DNA of 64,000 bases from Rhodococcus sp. ABRD24. Its GTDB lineage: Bacteria > Actinomycetota > Actinomycetes > Mycobacteriales > Mycobacteriaceae. Position numbers and translations under genes: made by a program. This document shows, piece by piece, positions 26,454 through 35,762 of this stretch; position 1 is the stretch's first letter; each line of letters starts with the position of its first letter. The notes beneath the pieces were generated by a model. It saw nothing but the letters and a program-made list of their open reading frames with translations. It did no database searches and was not told the DNA's origin. The stretch spans positions 124,001 through 188,000 of the forward strand of contig NZ_CP035319.1 of the NCBI RefSeq assembly GCF_004328705.1. Reading direction: 5' to 3'.

Positions 26454-26951
26454 CTACTTGCCTAGCCGGTCAGTCTCGGTGATGTTCTGCAACCGCACTT
26501 GGCCGCGTGCGACCAGCCGTTCCTGCTCGTCGGTGATCGTCACCAGCCACAACTGCTGTGTGCGTCCACGATGGACGGGATTTCCCTCCGCATAGAGCAC
26601 GCCTTCGCGTGAAGCTCGGAGAAAGTCTGTGTTGTTGTTGACTCCGACGACGTGGCCTCGGTCGCCGAGCCAAATGCTCGCGGCGATGCTGGCCACCGAT
26701 TCGACCACCGCGCAATGCACGCCGCCATGCATGATCCCCCATGGCTGATGCAGCGCCGGGGTCACCTTCCACTGGGCCCGGACGCGGTCCGGGGTGAGCT
26801 CGGTGAACTCGAGACCCAACGCCTCGCCGAATCCCTTGTTCAGAAACGCATTGATCTGGGCGGGATCCGATCCATCACCCAGCCCGAATGCGTGCCCTGC
26901 CTCGCTCGCCATGATCTGCTCCATCAATTCGTCCGATATGTACCTCGTCAT
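26454..26951 (-). CDS. PaaI-like hotdog thioesterase, Rv1847 orthologue
   Basis: 165 residues. HGGVHCAVVESVASIAAS is the hotdog active-site helix; GVNNNTDFLRA and HRGRTQQLWLVTITD match Rv1847 of M. tuberculosis almost residue for residue. It probably hydrolyses an acyl-CoA; the substrate is unknown. ATG at 26951 is the first plausible start. An iron-box-like site lies about 155 bp upstream. Convergent with ndh, as part of the conserved block. Confidence 0.88.
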   Translation of the reverse strand: MTRYISDELMEQIMASEAGHAFGLGDGSDPAQINAFLNKGFGEALGLEFTELTPDRVRAQWKVTPALHQPWGIMHGGVHCAVVESVASIAASIWLGDRGHVVGVNNNTDFLRASREGVLYAEGNPVHRGRTQQLWLVTITDEQERLVARGQVRLQNITETDRLGK

Positions 26952-27104
26952 AGTGATCCACGAGATCGGAGTCTGCACATCCGCCCCTCCGAAAACAGAT
27001 CGGCGGGTTCCGCGCCCGGAAGCGCGGAACCCGCCGCGGGATGGACCGGGAGTCTCTGCAGCCCTCAGGACTCCCCGCGGTCCGGCAGCCAATCCAGATT
27101 TAAG

Positions 27105-27123
27105 ATAGGTCAGGCTGCCCTAA
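27105..27123. promoter_or_regulatory. IdeR/DtxR iron-box-like site
   Basis: ATAGGTCAGGCTGCCCTAA matches the 19-bp consensus TTAGGTTAGSCTAACCTAA at 15 positions. It lies between the leftward thioesterase and the rightward hydrolase, about 255 bp before the latter. Which gene it serves is unclear. The rest of the 426-bp gap shows no gene. Confidence 0.5.
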
Positions 27124-27377
27124 TATGCAACCTGCCGATCCACGGGGATGTCTCGGTCCAGAAGACGTGCCCTATCGCGGACCCTGCCCGGTGAACTGCA
27201 AGACAGGTTCACCGAACAAGCAAGTGAGGCGGTAGAGGATCTGTAATTCGTTGCGCCGCTTACGATTCTTGGCAATGGTACGCACATTGTGCAGGTCAGT
27301 GGCGTCCGGCTATCGTTCGCCACCACAGCGGCGCGGGTTCTGGCCCGTACAGTCCGACGAGGACGGAGATTCGAAGA

Positions 27378-28292
27378 ATGGACGCAGTGGCATACGCAGG
27401 CTTCCTGCCCGATGGCTACCGATCGGCTTACCGCGAACCGGAATCGACGTGGTGGCAGTGGCGCGGCCGTCGTGTCCACATTGCGCGCGCCGTTCGCCCC
27501 GATGCTCGTGTGCGCGTCATGGGAATCCACGGCGCCGGCGGCCACGCCATGGCGCTCTGGTCATTCGCGGCACTGGCTGCAGACGAAGGTGTGGAGATCC
27601 TCTTTCCGGACATGCCCATCTACGGGCTCACTGTCGAGCCTCGGCCAGCTCAGGTTCGCTACCACGATTGGATCGACCTTCTGTGCGACCTGGTCGACGC
27701 CGAACGAGCCTGTGACCCACGCCCGCTGGTTCTCTTCGGCGCAAGCATGGGCGGGATGATGGCGTACGAGGTCGCTTCCCGTACAGGTCAGGTAGCTGCC
27801 GTGCTCGCGACGTGCTTGCTCGACCCCGCTGATCCTCGAGCCCGCGCGGCCGCAGCCCGATGGGGAGCCGCCGGGAAGGCTGCCCCCGCACTTCTACCGC
27901 CCATCGCCCGAGTGGCCGGCGGACTGCGCCCGCCGATCAAGTGGCTGGTGCGTATGAACCGAATGAGTAACGACCCCGACCTGTCACGTCTGTGCGCTTC
28001 CGATCCACGCGGAGGTGGAGTCCGGGTCCCCCTCGGATTCCTCGCCGACTGGTTCACCTTCCCGCACGCCGTACCCGAACAGTTCACCGCTGCTCCAGTG
28101 ACGCTTGTTCACCCCGCAGCCGACCGATGGACTCCACCGCAGCTCAGCCAGCAATTCCTCGACCGCATCTGCGCACCAACGCAGTCGGTCCTTCTCGAGA
28201 ACTGCGGACACTGGCCGATCGAAGAACCCGGACTTGCGCAACTGATCACCACAGCGCGATCGGTGATTGCTGGAGTGGCTGAGCAGGGCTGA
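27378..28292 (+). CDS. Alpha/beta-hydrolase
   Basis: 304 residues. The nucleophile elbow is GASMGGMM; GIHGAGGHAMALW forms the oxyanion region, HPAADRWTP carries the likely acid and ENCGHWPIEEP the catalytic His. No secretion signal. The substrate is unknown. ATG at 27378 follows GAGGACGGAG. It ends at a strong shared terminator before the convergent arabinosyltransferase. Confidence 0.85.
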   Translation: MDAVAYAGFLPDGYRSAYREPESTWWQWRGRRVHIARAVRPDARVRVMGIHGAGGHAMALWSFAALAADEGVEILFPDMPIYGLTVEPRPAQVRYHDWIDLLCDLVDAERACDPRPLVLFGASMGGMMAYEVASRTGQVAAVLATCLLDPADPRARAAAARWGAAGKAAPALLPPIARVAGGLRPPIKWLVRMNRMSNDPDLSRLCASDPRGGGVRVPLGFLADWFTFPHAVPEQFTAAPVTLVHPAADRWTPPQLSQQFLDRICAPTQSVLLENCGHWPIEEPGLAQLITTARSVIAGVAEQG

Positions 28293-28319
28293 CCGCATGT
28301 TTGTTCATCGCGACAGACA

Positions 28320-28353
28320 TGGTGGGCCGAGCCGGATCCGGCTCGGCCCACCA
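28320..28353. terminator. 34-bp perfect palindrome, bidirectional terminator
   Basis: TGGTGGGCCGAGCCGGA and its exact reverse complement, back to back, between two convergent stop codons (28292 and 28370). Confidence 0.75.
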
Positions 28354-28369
28354 CGGTCGACATTCGCAC

Positions 28370-31300
28370 TCAGGAAGTGATGTTGATCGGTCCTGGTGTC
28401 CACAGCCCGGACCGGGTCGTGCTGCTTGTGTGGATCTGCGCCGGTGTCGCGCTGCGGTCGATCGGAACGAACTGCTCGATCGAGCCCCAATCTCGGTCCC
28501 AGTCATGGGCCAGATAGGAGGGGATCGTTCGGGCGCCGAGTAGCAATTGCGTCCAGCCGAGCGGGCCCCCTCCGTAGTGGTCCTGCCACAGTCCGGTGAC
28601 GACTGCCCCCGGCCGGTCCGGGGAGATCCGATACTCGGGAATCTCGGCGACTCCGTTGGCGTGGAGCATCTGATGCTGGCACGGGAAGTTCAGACCCACC
28701 GCCCAGTCCAGCAGCACCGGGGTGTCGCGGCCGAGAACCTGCTGCAGGGTTTGTGTCCGGGGCACTCGGGGTGGAGTGAATGCCACCCACTGATCCATCC
28801 GAATGTCGTTGTCGACGACAACAATCCGGACGACATTCGCCTCTGCCGGCAACTGATCGAGCGGAACCCGCAGATTCCGCCACGACGGCGTCGGGCCGAT
28901 GTCGATCGGTACGGCCGACCCCAGGGACCTCACCGTATTGTCCGGGGCCGCGACACCGTATTCGAGTTCGAGCTTCTGCCCGTAGGTTTCGATACCGTCT
29001 GCGTTGACCGAGCGAACTCGGCCAGCCGCAGAGATGGACACGATGTCCCCGCGTGAGCCGTCTGCATCGGACTCCGGTAGCTGATACCAGTCGGTGGTGA
29101 CGGCGGCAGCACCCTCGTTGCCGAAGCTGCCCAGAACAGGCGTAGTGGCGGGATTCAGGCCGAACGGTAGGGCAATGGTACTGCCGTTGACCCCTTCGCC
29201 GCCGAACCCTCCGCCGGTGCCCGCGGTCTCTCCCGAGGTCTTCTGGTCGGCGTTGGTGCGGTCGACGGTGTTCGCTGTGCCGGAGGCGAGGTCCTCTTGA
29301 TCGGGTGTGAGGTCCGGGGCCACACCGTTCGGGGTGAATCCGTCCGCTCCGCCGGCTGACAGGCCGCTGCCGGTGGTCGCGGCGATCGGTTGCAGCATCG
29401 ACCCGTTGGGATCCGTTTCGAGCAGAACGTCATTGGCAAGCCCGCACGAAGAACCAGTGAGCGCGTCGATGTTCGATCGGGCAATCGAGTACGCCGGATA
29501 CTGGGAGATCGCGCCCTTGGCGAAGGACAGCACCTCGAACAACACCATGGCCGCCGCGGCGACGGTCAACGGCGGGATGGCCCACCAGCGCGACGGCGTA
29601 TCGGTTCTGGTCGAGGCCGTCGGGTGGATGTGGAACCATGCGGCCACCGCAAGTAGCAGTCCGGTCACGGCGAGAAACGCCACCGCGAACCCGTGGCCGG
29701 CGATAGATGGCGGCTTGTCGAACCATGGCACGCCGTAGCTCGAGACGTACCACCATTCATTTCGGCCGGCGAAGGAGATCGCTACGACCGCCATCACCGC
29801 GGCCGCGAACAGGGCCCGGTTTCGGCGTGAGCGCAACACTGCCGGAGCCACCGCGACTGCCGCGACGATTGCAACGGATGCGGCCAGGCCGGCATAGATC
29901 CCGAAGTGGTGGGTCCACTTGGTAGGAACGAACGTCATCAACACCATGGCGCCGATGGTGATTCCGACGATCCGTCGTGTCGGGCCTTGGGCGGTTCCGG
30001 GGATCTGGCCGCCGCGCCGGAGCATTGCCAGGATGACGGTGATCAGGCAGAGCACCATGGTGAAGACCGCGAATCGGCGAGCCAGTGACCCGTCGGCGCC
30101 GTCCTGCAGTAGCCATTGGTAGCGCATGTACTCCTCGAACCAGGGGGCGTTCGGGGCGATCTGGTGTACCCGCTGCATCTCACGCACTGCGGCAAATGTT
30201 TGATCTGCGAAGGCGGCAGCAAGAATGACCAGTCCGGCGGATGCCATCGGTAGCAGCAGCGCCGCGTAGCCCGTGACGCGGGAGCGATCGGCAACGATCC
30301 GCGCCACCGGGCGAGCCCCAGCGATGAGCACCGCAAAGCAGATGATGCCGGACGGCCCGGCAGTCACCGTGAGGGCACCGATCAGGATGCCCGCCGCGGC
30401 AGGCAATAGTCGCCGAGTGGCGACGGCACGTTCGACTGAGCACCAGGTCAACAGGACCCCGGCTGCAACGATCGGTTCCGGGCGCAGACCGTTGTTGAAC
30501 GGCAGCCAGAACGCGAGGAAGACCAGTGCGCCGGTCCACAGCGGCAGCGACGTTCGGCGGACCACCACCCCGAGCCTCGGCGCTACCTCTCGACTGATCA
30601 GCCACCATGTGAGAATCCCCGCGATGAGCGCCGGCAGGCGCATCCACACACTGGCTGTAGATACATTCGCCATCCAGGCGAGGACGTCGTAGAACGGGGT
30701 CCCGAACGGTGCTTCGGGTACGCCGAACCACCGGAAGTAGTTGGCCATGTAGCCCGCCTCGCCTGCGGCGCGGGCCATTCCGAGCTGATAACCGTCGTCG
30801 GAAGTGTTGGCTCCGATGAGATGCCACAACGCCAGCACACCGACCACGACCGCGTCGATGCGGGTGAAGGACCACCACGAAGCCGGGAGAACTCTGCGTG
30901 ATCGTCGCCCATCCGCGATATCGAGCCGGTACAGCGACCACAATGCGAGAACTGTCGCCAACACCGCCAGCACCATCGCTGTCAGCTTCATTGCGGTCGG
31001 CGACGTCGTGAACCGAGTATCGAGAGTGGCGTCGACCCGCAGCCCCTCCGGCGCGGCACCATCGAGGTCCGAGAAGACCCCGACCATCTGCGGGCGCAGA
31101 TCACGATCGAAGATCTGCTCGGTGTCACTGCCCCTGCTGCCAGTCACCGTGGCGACGGTCCGGGTCGGAGTCGACGAGATCGAGACCGCACAACCTGCGC
31201 CCGACAAGGACTCGACAGGTGCCGACAGCAGAATCGTGTTCCGGGCAACCACTTCCAATCGACCGCCGACGTCGTCGCCTGCGATCACACGGGCGGACAG

Positions 31301-31666
31301 CGTCCACCGGTCCGGCTCGGCGGCTCCGATCGGTGCGGTCGACACGAGGACACCGCCACCCGTAGTGGCCAACTCCCCGACGGCCGCACACGGAATTGTG
31401 ATGTCGAGATCGGTCGGCGTGTACGACACCAACGGTGCTGTCACACCCGTGGCAAAACCGTTCTGCGGCCACGAGATTCTCGCCTCGGTCTGCTGCACGG
31501 GTAGAAACGGGATCGCGATCGCTGCGAGGATCCCCACTACCGAGCTGACTATCGCAACCAGACGCGCGCTGGTCAGGTCGGCTGTTGTTTGGGGTGGTTT
31601 CTCGTAGCCTCGAACACCGTCGGGGGTAGGCAGTGGTGGTTCGGCTGCCGTTCTCATTTCGGTCAC
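28370..31666 (-). CDS. embC: Emb-type cell-wall arabinosyltransferase
   Basis: 1098 residues, the length of EmbA/B/C. It is an integral membrane GT-C enzyme that adds arabinofuranose from decaprenyl-phosphoarabinose to arabinogalactan or lipoarabinomannan outside the membrane. An N-terminal TM and beta-rich ectodomain are followed by many TM helices; the catalytic acidic loop is NTSDDGYQLGMARAAGEAGY near residue 290, and a C-terminal carbohydrate-binding ectodomain follows. Which of EmbA, B or C it equals cannot be settled. It stands alone, away from an emb cluster. The start is GTG 31666 or ATG 31657, neither with a clear Shine-Dalgarno. Confidence 0.9.
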   Translation of the reverse strand: MTEMRTAAEPPLPTPDGVRGYEKPPQTTADLTSARLVAIVSSVVGILAAIAIPFLPVQQTEARISWPQNGFATGVTAPLVSYTPTDLDITIPCAAVGELATTGGGVLVSTAPIGAAEPDRWTLSARVIAGDDVGGRLEVVARNTILLSAPVESLSGAGCAVSISSTPTRTVATVTGSRGSDTEQIFDRDLRPQMVGVFSDLDGAAPEGLRVDATLDTRFTTSPTAMKLTAMVLAVLATVLALWSLYRLDIADGRRSRRVLPASWWSFTRIDAVVVGVLALWHLIGANTSDDGYQLGMARAAGEAGYMANYFRWFGVPEAPFGTPFYDVLAWMANVSTASVWMRLPALIAGILTWWLISREVAPRLGVVVRRTSLPLWTGALVFLAFWLPFNNGLRPEPIVAAGVLLTWCSVERAVATRRLLPAAAGILIGALTVTAGPSGIICFAVLIAGARPVARIVADRSRVTGYAALLLPMASAGLVILAAAFADQTFAAVREMQRVHQIAPNAPWFEEYMRYQWLLQDGADGSLARRFAVFTMVLCLITVILAMLRRGGQIPGTAQGPTRRIVGITIGAMVLMTFVPTKWTHHFGIYAGLAASVAIVAAVAVAPAVLRSRRNRALFAAAVMAVVAISFAGRNEWWYVSSYGVPWFDKPPSIAGHGFAVAFLAVTGLLLAVAAWFHIHPTASTRTDTPSRWWAIPPLTVAAAAMVLFEVLSFAKGAISQYPAYSIARSNIDALTGSSCGLANDVLLETDPNGSMLQPIAATTGSGLSAGGADGFTPNGVAPDLTPDQEDLASGTANTVDRTNADQKTSGETAGTGGGFGGEGVNGSTIALPFGLNPATTPVLGSFGNEGAAAVTTDWYQLPESDADGSRGDIVSISAAGRVRSVNADGIETYGQKLELEYGVAAPDNTVRSLGSAVPIDIGPTPSWRNLRVPLDQLPAEANVVRIVVVDNDIRMDQWVAFTPPRVPRTQTLQQVLGRDTPVLLDWAVGLNFPCQHQMLHANGVAEIPEYRISPDRPGAVVTGLWQDHYGGGPLGWTQLLLGARTIPSYLAHDWDRDWGSIEQFVPIDRSATPAQIHTSSTTRSGLWTPGPINITS

Positions 31667-31740
31667 GGCAAGCGAGCTTATCCACTCACCGAAGTACCGA
31701 CATCCAGATCACCCTTGGCCTGCGCCGGGAAGCCAGGGCC

Positions 31741-31775
31741 CAGTCGCCGGTCCTGCGCTTCGGCACCGGCGACTG
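31741..31775. terminator. Hairpin after the chagasin-like gene
   Basis: 11-bp stem CAGTCGCCGGT / ACCGGCGACTG with a 13-nt loop, 14 bp after the minus-strand stop at 31789. No U-tract. Confidence 0.6.
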
Positions 31776-31788
31776 AGTCGGGATCGAC

Positions 31789-32088
31789 TTACTGCACAAC
31801 GATGACGATTTTTCGCGTCTCGATCGGATTCGGCTCCCAGGGACGCTGGAGAATCGCCGAAACCTCATAGGTTCCGCTCTTGGACGCACGCACAATGAAG
31901 ACTCGTGTGCCTCCGCTGCCGGGACGGACCGGCTCATCAGGTATGTATCTGTCGTCGACGAGGGAGAGGGCGGGCGGAAGGATCAGATTCCACCGAGACC
32001 CCGTTGAAGGGTTCTCCTCCAGAGAGATTTCGGCGAGTCGCGCAAAGACCGTGGTCTTTTCATCAGCGGAATGCTGGGTGGCGGTCAT
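31789..32088 (-). CDS. Chagasin-like cysteine protease inhibitor (I42 family)
   Basis: 99 residues with the three inhibitory loops of the chagasin family: NPSTG (26-30, followed by W33), GSGG (57-60) and RPW (82-84). In known members these loops plug the active-site cleft of papain-type proteases. No signal peptide is visible, so it would act inside the cell or be released otherwise. ATG at 32088 is favoured over the one codon earlier because AAAGGGG is then 5 nt away. Codon use is less GC-rich than in neighbours. No papain-family protease gene lies in this window. Confidence 0.8.
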   Translation of the reverse strand: MTATQHSADEKTTVFARLAEISLEENPSTGSRWNLILPPALSLVDDRYIPDEPVRPGSGGTRVFIVRASKSGTYEVSAILQRPWEPNPIETRKIVIVVQ

Positions 32089-32767
32089 CATTACCCCTTT
32101 CGTTGGATCCGATTTGGAACGATATTCGGAATGCTCCCTTATTGTTTCAAACTGGCAAGATCCCACAAATTTGTTCACGAGCTCATCGATCTCGACATCT
32201 CTTGACGGATTGTATTGTCACCGCATCCTCGCCAAAATAGGCAACTGCTCCAGCCGGTGAGCCCCCGGAATCATTGATCGAAAGACCCGCCTCCGGGTCA
32301 GGGCATTGCAACAAGGGCCCCACGTCTTGCCAATCATCTCCCGATCAGAGCGTCACGGGCATCCCCAGTCGATCGAGCTGACGGAAGAAGACCCCACTGA
32401 CCTGCTGCTGAAGAGCGGTATTTCGTGGTCGACTGTTCGTTTCGGGAGGGGAATCCCCCGTGAACAGCGGCCTTCCTCAGGAGTGATGTTTCGGCATGAT
32501 CAACGCTTTTGCGTCTTGGGTATAGATTATATGCGCCCCCGCCATCGGACGCCACCATCGATTTCCGAGTTGCGGACCCCTCGGTTGAGAGTGCGCCGCC
32601 GACGCGAATCCACCATCGGCGTATTCGACGCGCACCACTTTGGTCGGAACTGCCCGATCTGAGAGCCGGACAGCCGGACTGCGTGTGCTTGACCTTGACG
32701 CGAGGTCATAGTTGACACTCGGTGCCATGAAGATTGGTTCGACGGTCACCCGGAGGTCGACGAGATC
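32089..32767. other. 679-bp gap, relatively AT-rich, no convincing gene
   Basis: Short frames on both strands show no family-like sequence and weak codon bias. The stretch 32100-32260 and the sequence around 32520 are clearly less GC-rich than flanking genes. Together with the inhibitor gene it may be recently acquired. Confidence 0.5.
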
Positions 32768-33640
32768 GTGGTCGAACAGGTGATGACACCGCGTGCTGCC
32801 CGACGATTCCAGCACGTGACGCAGTGGCTGTCGGTGATCGTCCTGCTCGTCAATGGAGCGTTGTTCTTCTCCGGCGTGGTCACCCGACGGCAGGCACTTG
32901 CACTGCTGGTGGCCGTCGAGGCCCCCTTGCTGTGTATCGCGGCATTGGCGGTAGTCGGTGCGATCGTGGCGAAGCGGCGCGCCGGTGCCGGGATGCGGCA
33001 GGTGGTGACGGAGACGCTGGCTGATTCCCCGTTCGGGCCCATGGTCAAAACGGAGATCCGGTCGTACGTGGCGTTGTGGATGTGGATCCGCGGGCGCAAC
33101 TCGGTACCCGAGTCCGACGCTGTCGTCTTCTCATCGCACGCAGGAACTCTCGTGGTTCCGACGGCGTTTGCGCTCGCAACCGGAATAGAGGTCGTGGTGC
33201 TTCACCTGCTGATTCCCTGGCAGTGGGTACAGGCAGTCCTGGCCGTGTTGTCGGTGTGGTCGTTGGTGATGTTGTTCGGCTACTTTGCGATCCACCGCAC
33301 ACATCCGCACTACGCGACGAGCGAACGGCTGGTCCTGCGCCACTCCGGCGCCGTTGTCGTCGCAGTTGCGCTGGCAAACATCGAGCGCGTGACGCTGCGC
33401 CGCCGGTTCGCCGAAACCACGCCAGCGATTGTGGCCGGGCGCCTGTTCCTCCCCAATGCCGACGGAACCACGGTCGATATGGTGCTCGGGAGACCAGTGA
33501 CGGTCCGGATGCCGGCATTGTCACCCAGCCGCCGCAAGACTGCGGATGTCACCTCTATCAGCGTGTACGTCGACGAACCCGACCGGCTGATCTCCCGACT
33601 GCGGTATGCAGGCCGGGATGCTGCAGTTGAGCCGCAGTAG
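32768..33640 (+). CDS. Membrane protein of unknown function
   Basis: 290 residues with about four TM helices: residues about 18-36, 42-66, 128-148 and 153-172, then a soluble C-terminal half with GRPVTVRMPAL and VYVDEPDRLI, resembling a PH-like beta domain. Not recognised. GTG 32768 has GGAGG 12 nt upstream; ATG at 32783 is an alternative. Ends 20 bp from the convergent TetR gene. Confidence 0.7.
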   Translation: MVEQVMTPRAARRFQHVTQWLSVIVLLVNGALFFSGVVTRRQALALLVAVEAPLLCIAALAVVGAIVAKRRAGAGMRQVVTETLADSPFGPMVKTEIRSYVALWMWIRGRNSVPESDAVVFSSHAGTLVVPTAFALATGIEVVVLHLLIPWQWVQAVLAVLSVWSLVMLFGYFAIHRTHPHYATSERLVLRHSGAVVVAVALANIERVTLRRRFAETTPAIVAGRLFLPNADGTTVDMVLGRPVTVRMPALSPSRRKTADVTSISVYVDEPDRLISRLRYAGRDAAVEPQ

Positions 33641-33659
33641 TGACAACCGTCGGCGCGAG

Positions 33660-34382
33660 CTAGGGCCTGCACCCACCTCCCCGCTCGTACTCCTCGAGAG
33701 ACTCGACCCGCGCCTCGTCGGGGCGGAGGGCTTCGAGGATCAGTCCGAGCCCGAACTCGAAGTCGTCACCGTAGTTGTAATCCGGCCGAAGGGCGTGCTC
33801 GGTGATGAGCTCGATGAGGTGTGGGTAGGCGTCGGTCGGCAGATCCCGCAGGATGCCTCCCGCGATCTCGTCGACTTCGGACGGGCTCGAGAACGGCAGG
33901 CTCAGTTCCTGCAGGACGAACCCGTAGAGGTAGCTGTCGATTACCGAGAACGCGTGCGCAGCCATCGCGACGGAGAAGCCTCCCGCCCGCAGGATGCCCA
34001 GCACGGCGTCGTGGTGACGCAAGGTCGCCGGGCCGGGCTGGCTGCGGGAGTCCATCAGGCCGACTGCCCAGCGATGGCGTTGAAGGACCGCATGTGTCGA
34101 GGCTGCACGCTCGCGCATCGCCACCTTCCAATCGGTGGCCGACGCCGGAAGCTCGATCTCACCGAACACCGCGTCGACCATCCCGTCGAGGATGTCCTCC
34201 CTGCCGGCGACGTGGTTGTACAGCGACATCGCCTCGACGCCCAGCCGGGCGGCGATCGCTCGCAATGTGATTCCGGCTTCACCCTTCTCGTCGGCGAGCG
34301 CCATTGCGGCGGCCACCACCCGCTCCCGGCTGAGCGGCGCTCGCTTGGGCCTCGCACGCTGTCCGGTGCCGCGCTCGCTCAT
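33660..34382 (-). CDS. TetR-family repressor
   Basis: 240 residues. The helix-turn-helix reads LSRERVVAAAMALADEKG then IAARLGVEAMSLYNHVAGRE, typical of TetR members with the larger tetracycline-repressor-like C-terminal domain. It is divergent from a reductase-like gene, with two copies of a CTTAC-GTAAG palindrome between them, so it most likely represses that gene and itself. Confidence 0.88.
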   Translation of the reverse strand: MSERGTGQRARPKRAPLSRERVVAAAMALADEKGEAGITLRAIAARLGVEAMSLYNHVAGREDILDGMVDAVFGEIELPASATDWKVAMRERAASTHAVLQRHRWAVGLMDSRSQPGPATLRHHDAVLGILRAGGFSVAMAAHAFSVIDSYLYGFVLQELSLPFSSPSEVDEIAGGILRDLPTDAYPHLIELITEHALRPDYNYGDDFEFGLGLILEALRPDEARVESLEEYERGGGCRP

Positions 34383-34413
34383 CGGTTCTGCCTCCTGATT
34401 CCCGGTTGACGGA

Positions 34414-34449
34414 CTTACAACGTAAGCCTACCGTGACTTACACCGTAAG
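34414..34449. promoter_or_regulatory. Twin TetR operators
   Basis: CTTACaacGTAAG (34414-34426) and CTTACaccGTAAG (34437-34449), 23 bp centre to centre, i.e. two helical turns on the same DNA face. TTGACG at 34406 may be the -35 of the rightward promoter. Confidence 0.75.
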
Positions 34450-34483
34450 TTCGAACCCAGACGCGAGTGGCAGGAGTGGGGAC

Positions 34484-35239
34484 ATGAACACGAACCGGAT
34501 CCGGAAGATCTGCATCGTCGGCGCCTCGGGGAAACTCGGGACCTACATGGTTGGACATGCATTGGACCGCGGCTACGAGGTGGTCGGCGTATGCCGCGAA
34601 CGCAGCGTCCCGAAGCTCGCGGCGTTCGCGGACCGGATCACCATCGTTCCCGGACCCACGAACGACCGCGAGGTGATTCGAAAGGCAGTCGCGGGATGCG
34701 ACGGCGTGCTGACCGTACTGGCGCCCTGGGGTGTGCAGCAATACTCGTCGGGCACGGCGCAGGCAGTGCTCGACTATGCCGAACCGAATGCGCGCCTGGT
34801 CTTCTCGTGCGGTTGGCACATCTCGCGCGACGGCAAGGACCAGTACTCCAGGAGATTCAAGGCGTCCGTCCGGATCGTCACCTGGCTGGCTCGCCTCGTG
34901 CGCGCCGTGGAGATCGACGATCAGGTGGAGGCATGCCGACGGATCTTCGCCAGCGATCGCCGGTGGACCGTCGTCCGTGGCAGCGACCTCGAGGAGGGCG
35001 AGAGCCAAGGCCTGCCGGTATGGAGCCGCCACGTCGGCGACCCGGTCCTCGCGAGCAACCTGACGCGGCGCGTGGATTTCGCGCTGTTCATGGTGGAGGC
35101 ACTGACCGACGACACGCTCATCCGCGAGGCTCCTGCGATAGTCGGGCGCCGCACGCCCAGCGCGCTGGCCCACGACGGTGACGGACGATCCCCCGGGACC
35201 CTCGGCAGCATGCCCTCGCCCATCGCCGACACCCCCTGA
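34484..35239 (+). CDS. NAD(P)-binding NmrA/atypical SDR-like protein
   Basis: 251 residues. The N-terminal [20 protein letters not shown] is the dinucleotide-binding motif of atypical short-chain dehydrogenases; a YSSGTA segment and GSDLEEGE follow. The catalytic YxxxK is not clear, so it may be a redox sensor or reductase. ATG 34484 with AGGAG at 34472 is preferred over the longer frame that would run through the operators. Controlled by the divergent TetR. Confidence 0.8.
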   Translation: MNTNRIRKICIVGASGKLGTYMVGHALDRGYEVVGVCRERSVPKLAAFADRITIVPGPTNDREVIRKAVAGCDGVLTVLAPWGVQQYSSGTAQAVLDYAEPNARLVFSCGWHISRDGKDQYSRRFKASVRIVTWLARLVRAVEIDDQVEACRRIFASDRRWTVVRGSDLEEGESQGLPVWSRHVGDPVLASNLTRRVDFALFMVEALTDDTLIREAPAIVGRRTPSALAHDGDGRSPGTLGSMPSPIADTP

Positions 35240-35301
35240 CACCGAATCGCCGTGTGTGCACGGCAAGCGTGTGAATCAGATTTCTCGGTACGCTGTGGCG
35301 C

Positions 35302-35634
35302 ATGGCACGGATCTGGTCTGTACTCACACGGGGACTGAACATCGTTCAGTTCACGTGGGTGACCGTGCTGGCGTTGGTGATTGCCACGACAACCGCGATC
35401 GATGGGCCGGCTGCAGTCGTCGGCGCCACGGTTGCGATCGTTCTCCTGCTTGCCGTTGCCGGGCAGAGTTCGTTGTCCCAACTGCACCCACGGACCGAGC
35501 CGGCGTCTGGTCCACCCGAGGAAGAGCAGCGCCTGCGTGGCGCGTTCCGCAGGCAGAGCGCGCCGGACACCCCCGGCCGCCCACGTCGGCCCCGAGCACC
35601 CGGGCAGGCCCTGGCGGCCGCACAGCGTTCCTGA
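35302..35634 (+). CDS. Small membrane protein upstream of yidC (DUF6412-like)
   Basis: 110 residues: two hydrophobic helices (about 12-31 and 36-54) and a Pro/Arg-rich, positively charged tail. Small two-helix proteins of this type commonly precede a YidC paralogue in Actinobacteria; the DUF6412 assignment is from memory of that context and not certain. Probably co-transcribed with yidC 129 bp downstream. Confidence 0.6.
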   Translation: MARIWSVLTRGLNIVQFTWVTVLALVIATTTAIDGPAAVVGATVAIVLLLAVAGQSSLSQLHPRTEPASGPPEEEQRLRGAFRRQSAPDTPGRPRRPRAPGQALAAAQRS

Positions 35635-35762
35635 CGCTGTGTAGGCCACCTCAATCGGCCGTCCACTTTCCACGCCGTGATCGTCCACAGCGGACTCCGG
35701 CGTGTATTCCGACTCGCACGATGCCGTGTGACGTTGCGTCGTGCAGCAAAGAGGTGCTCACC

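Noticed and set aside
27120..27545. 141-codon minus-strand frame over the start of the hydrolase gene
   Set aside because: Antisense to the hydrolase N-terminus and crosses the iron-box-like site; composition not protein-like.
32306..32662. 118-codon plus-strand frame in the AT-richer gap
   Set aside because: Weak codon bias, no ribosome site and no recognisable motif.
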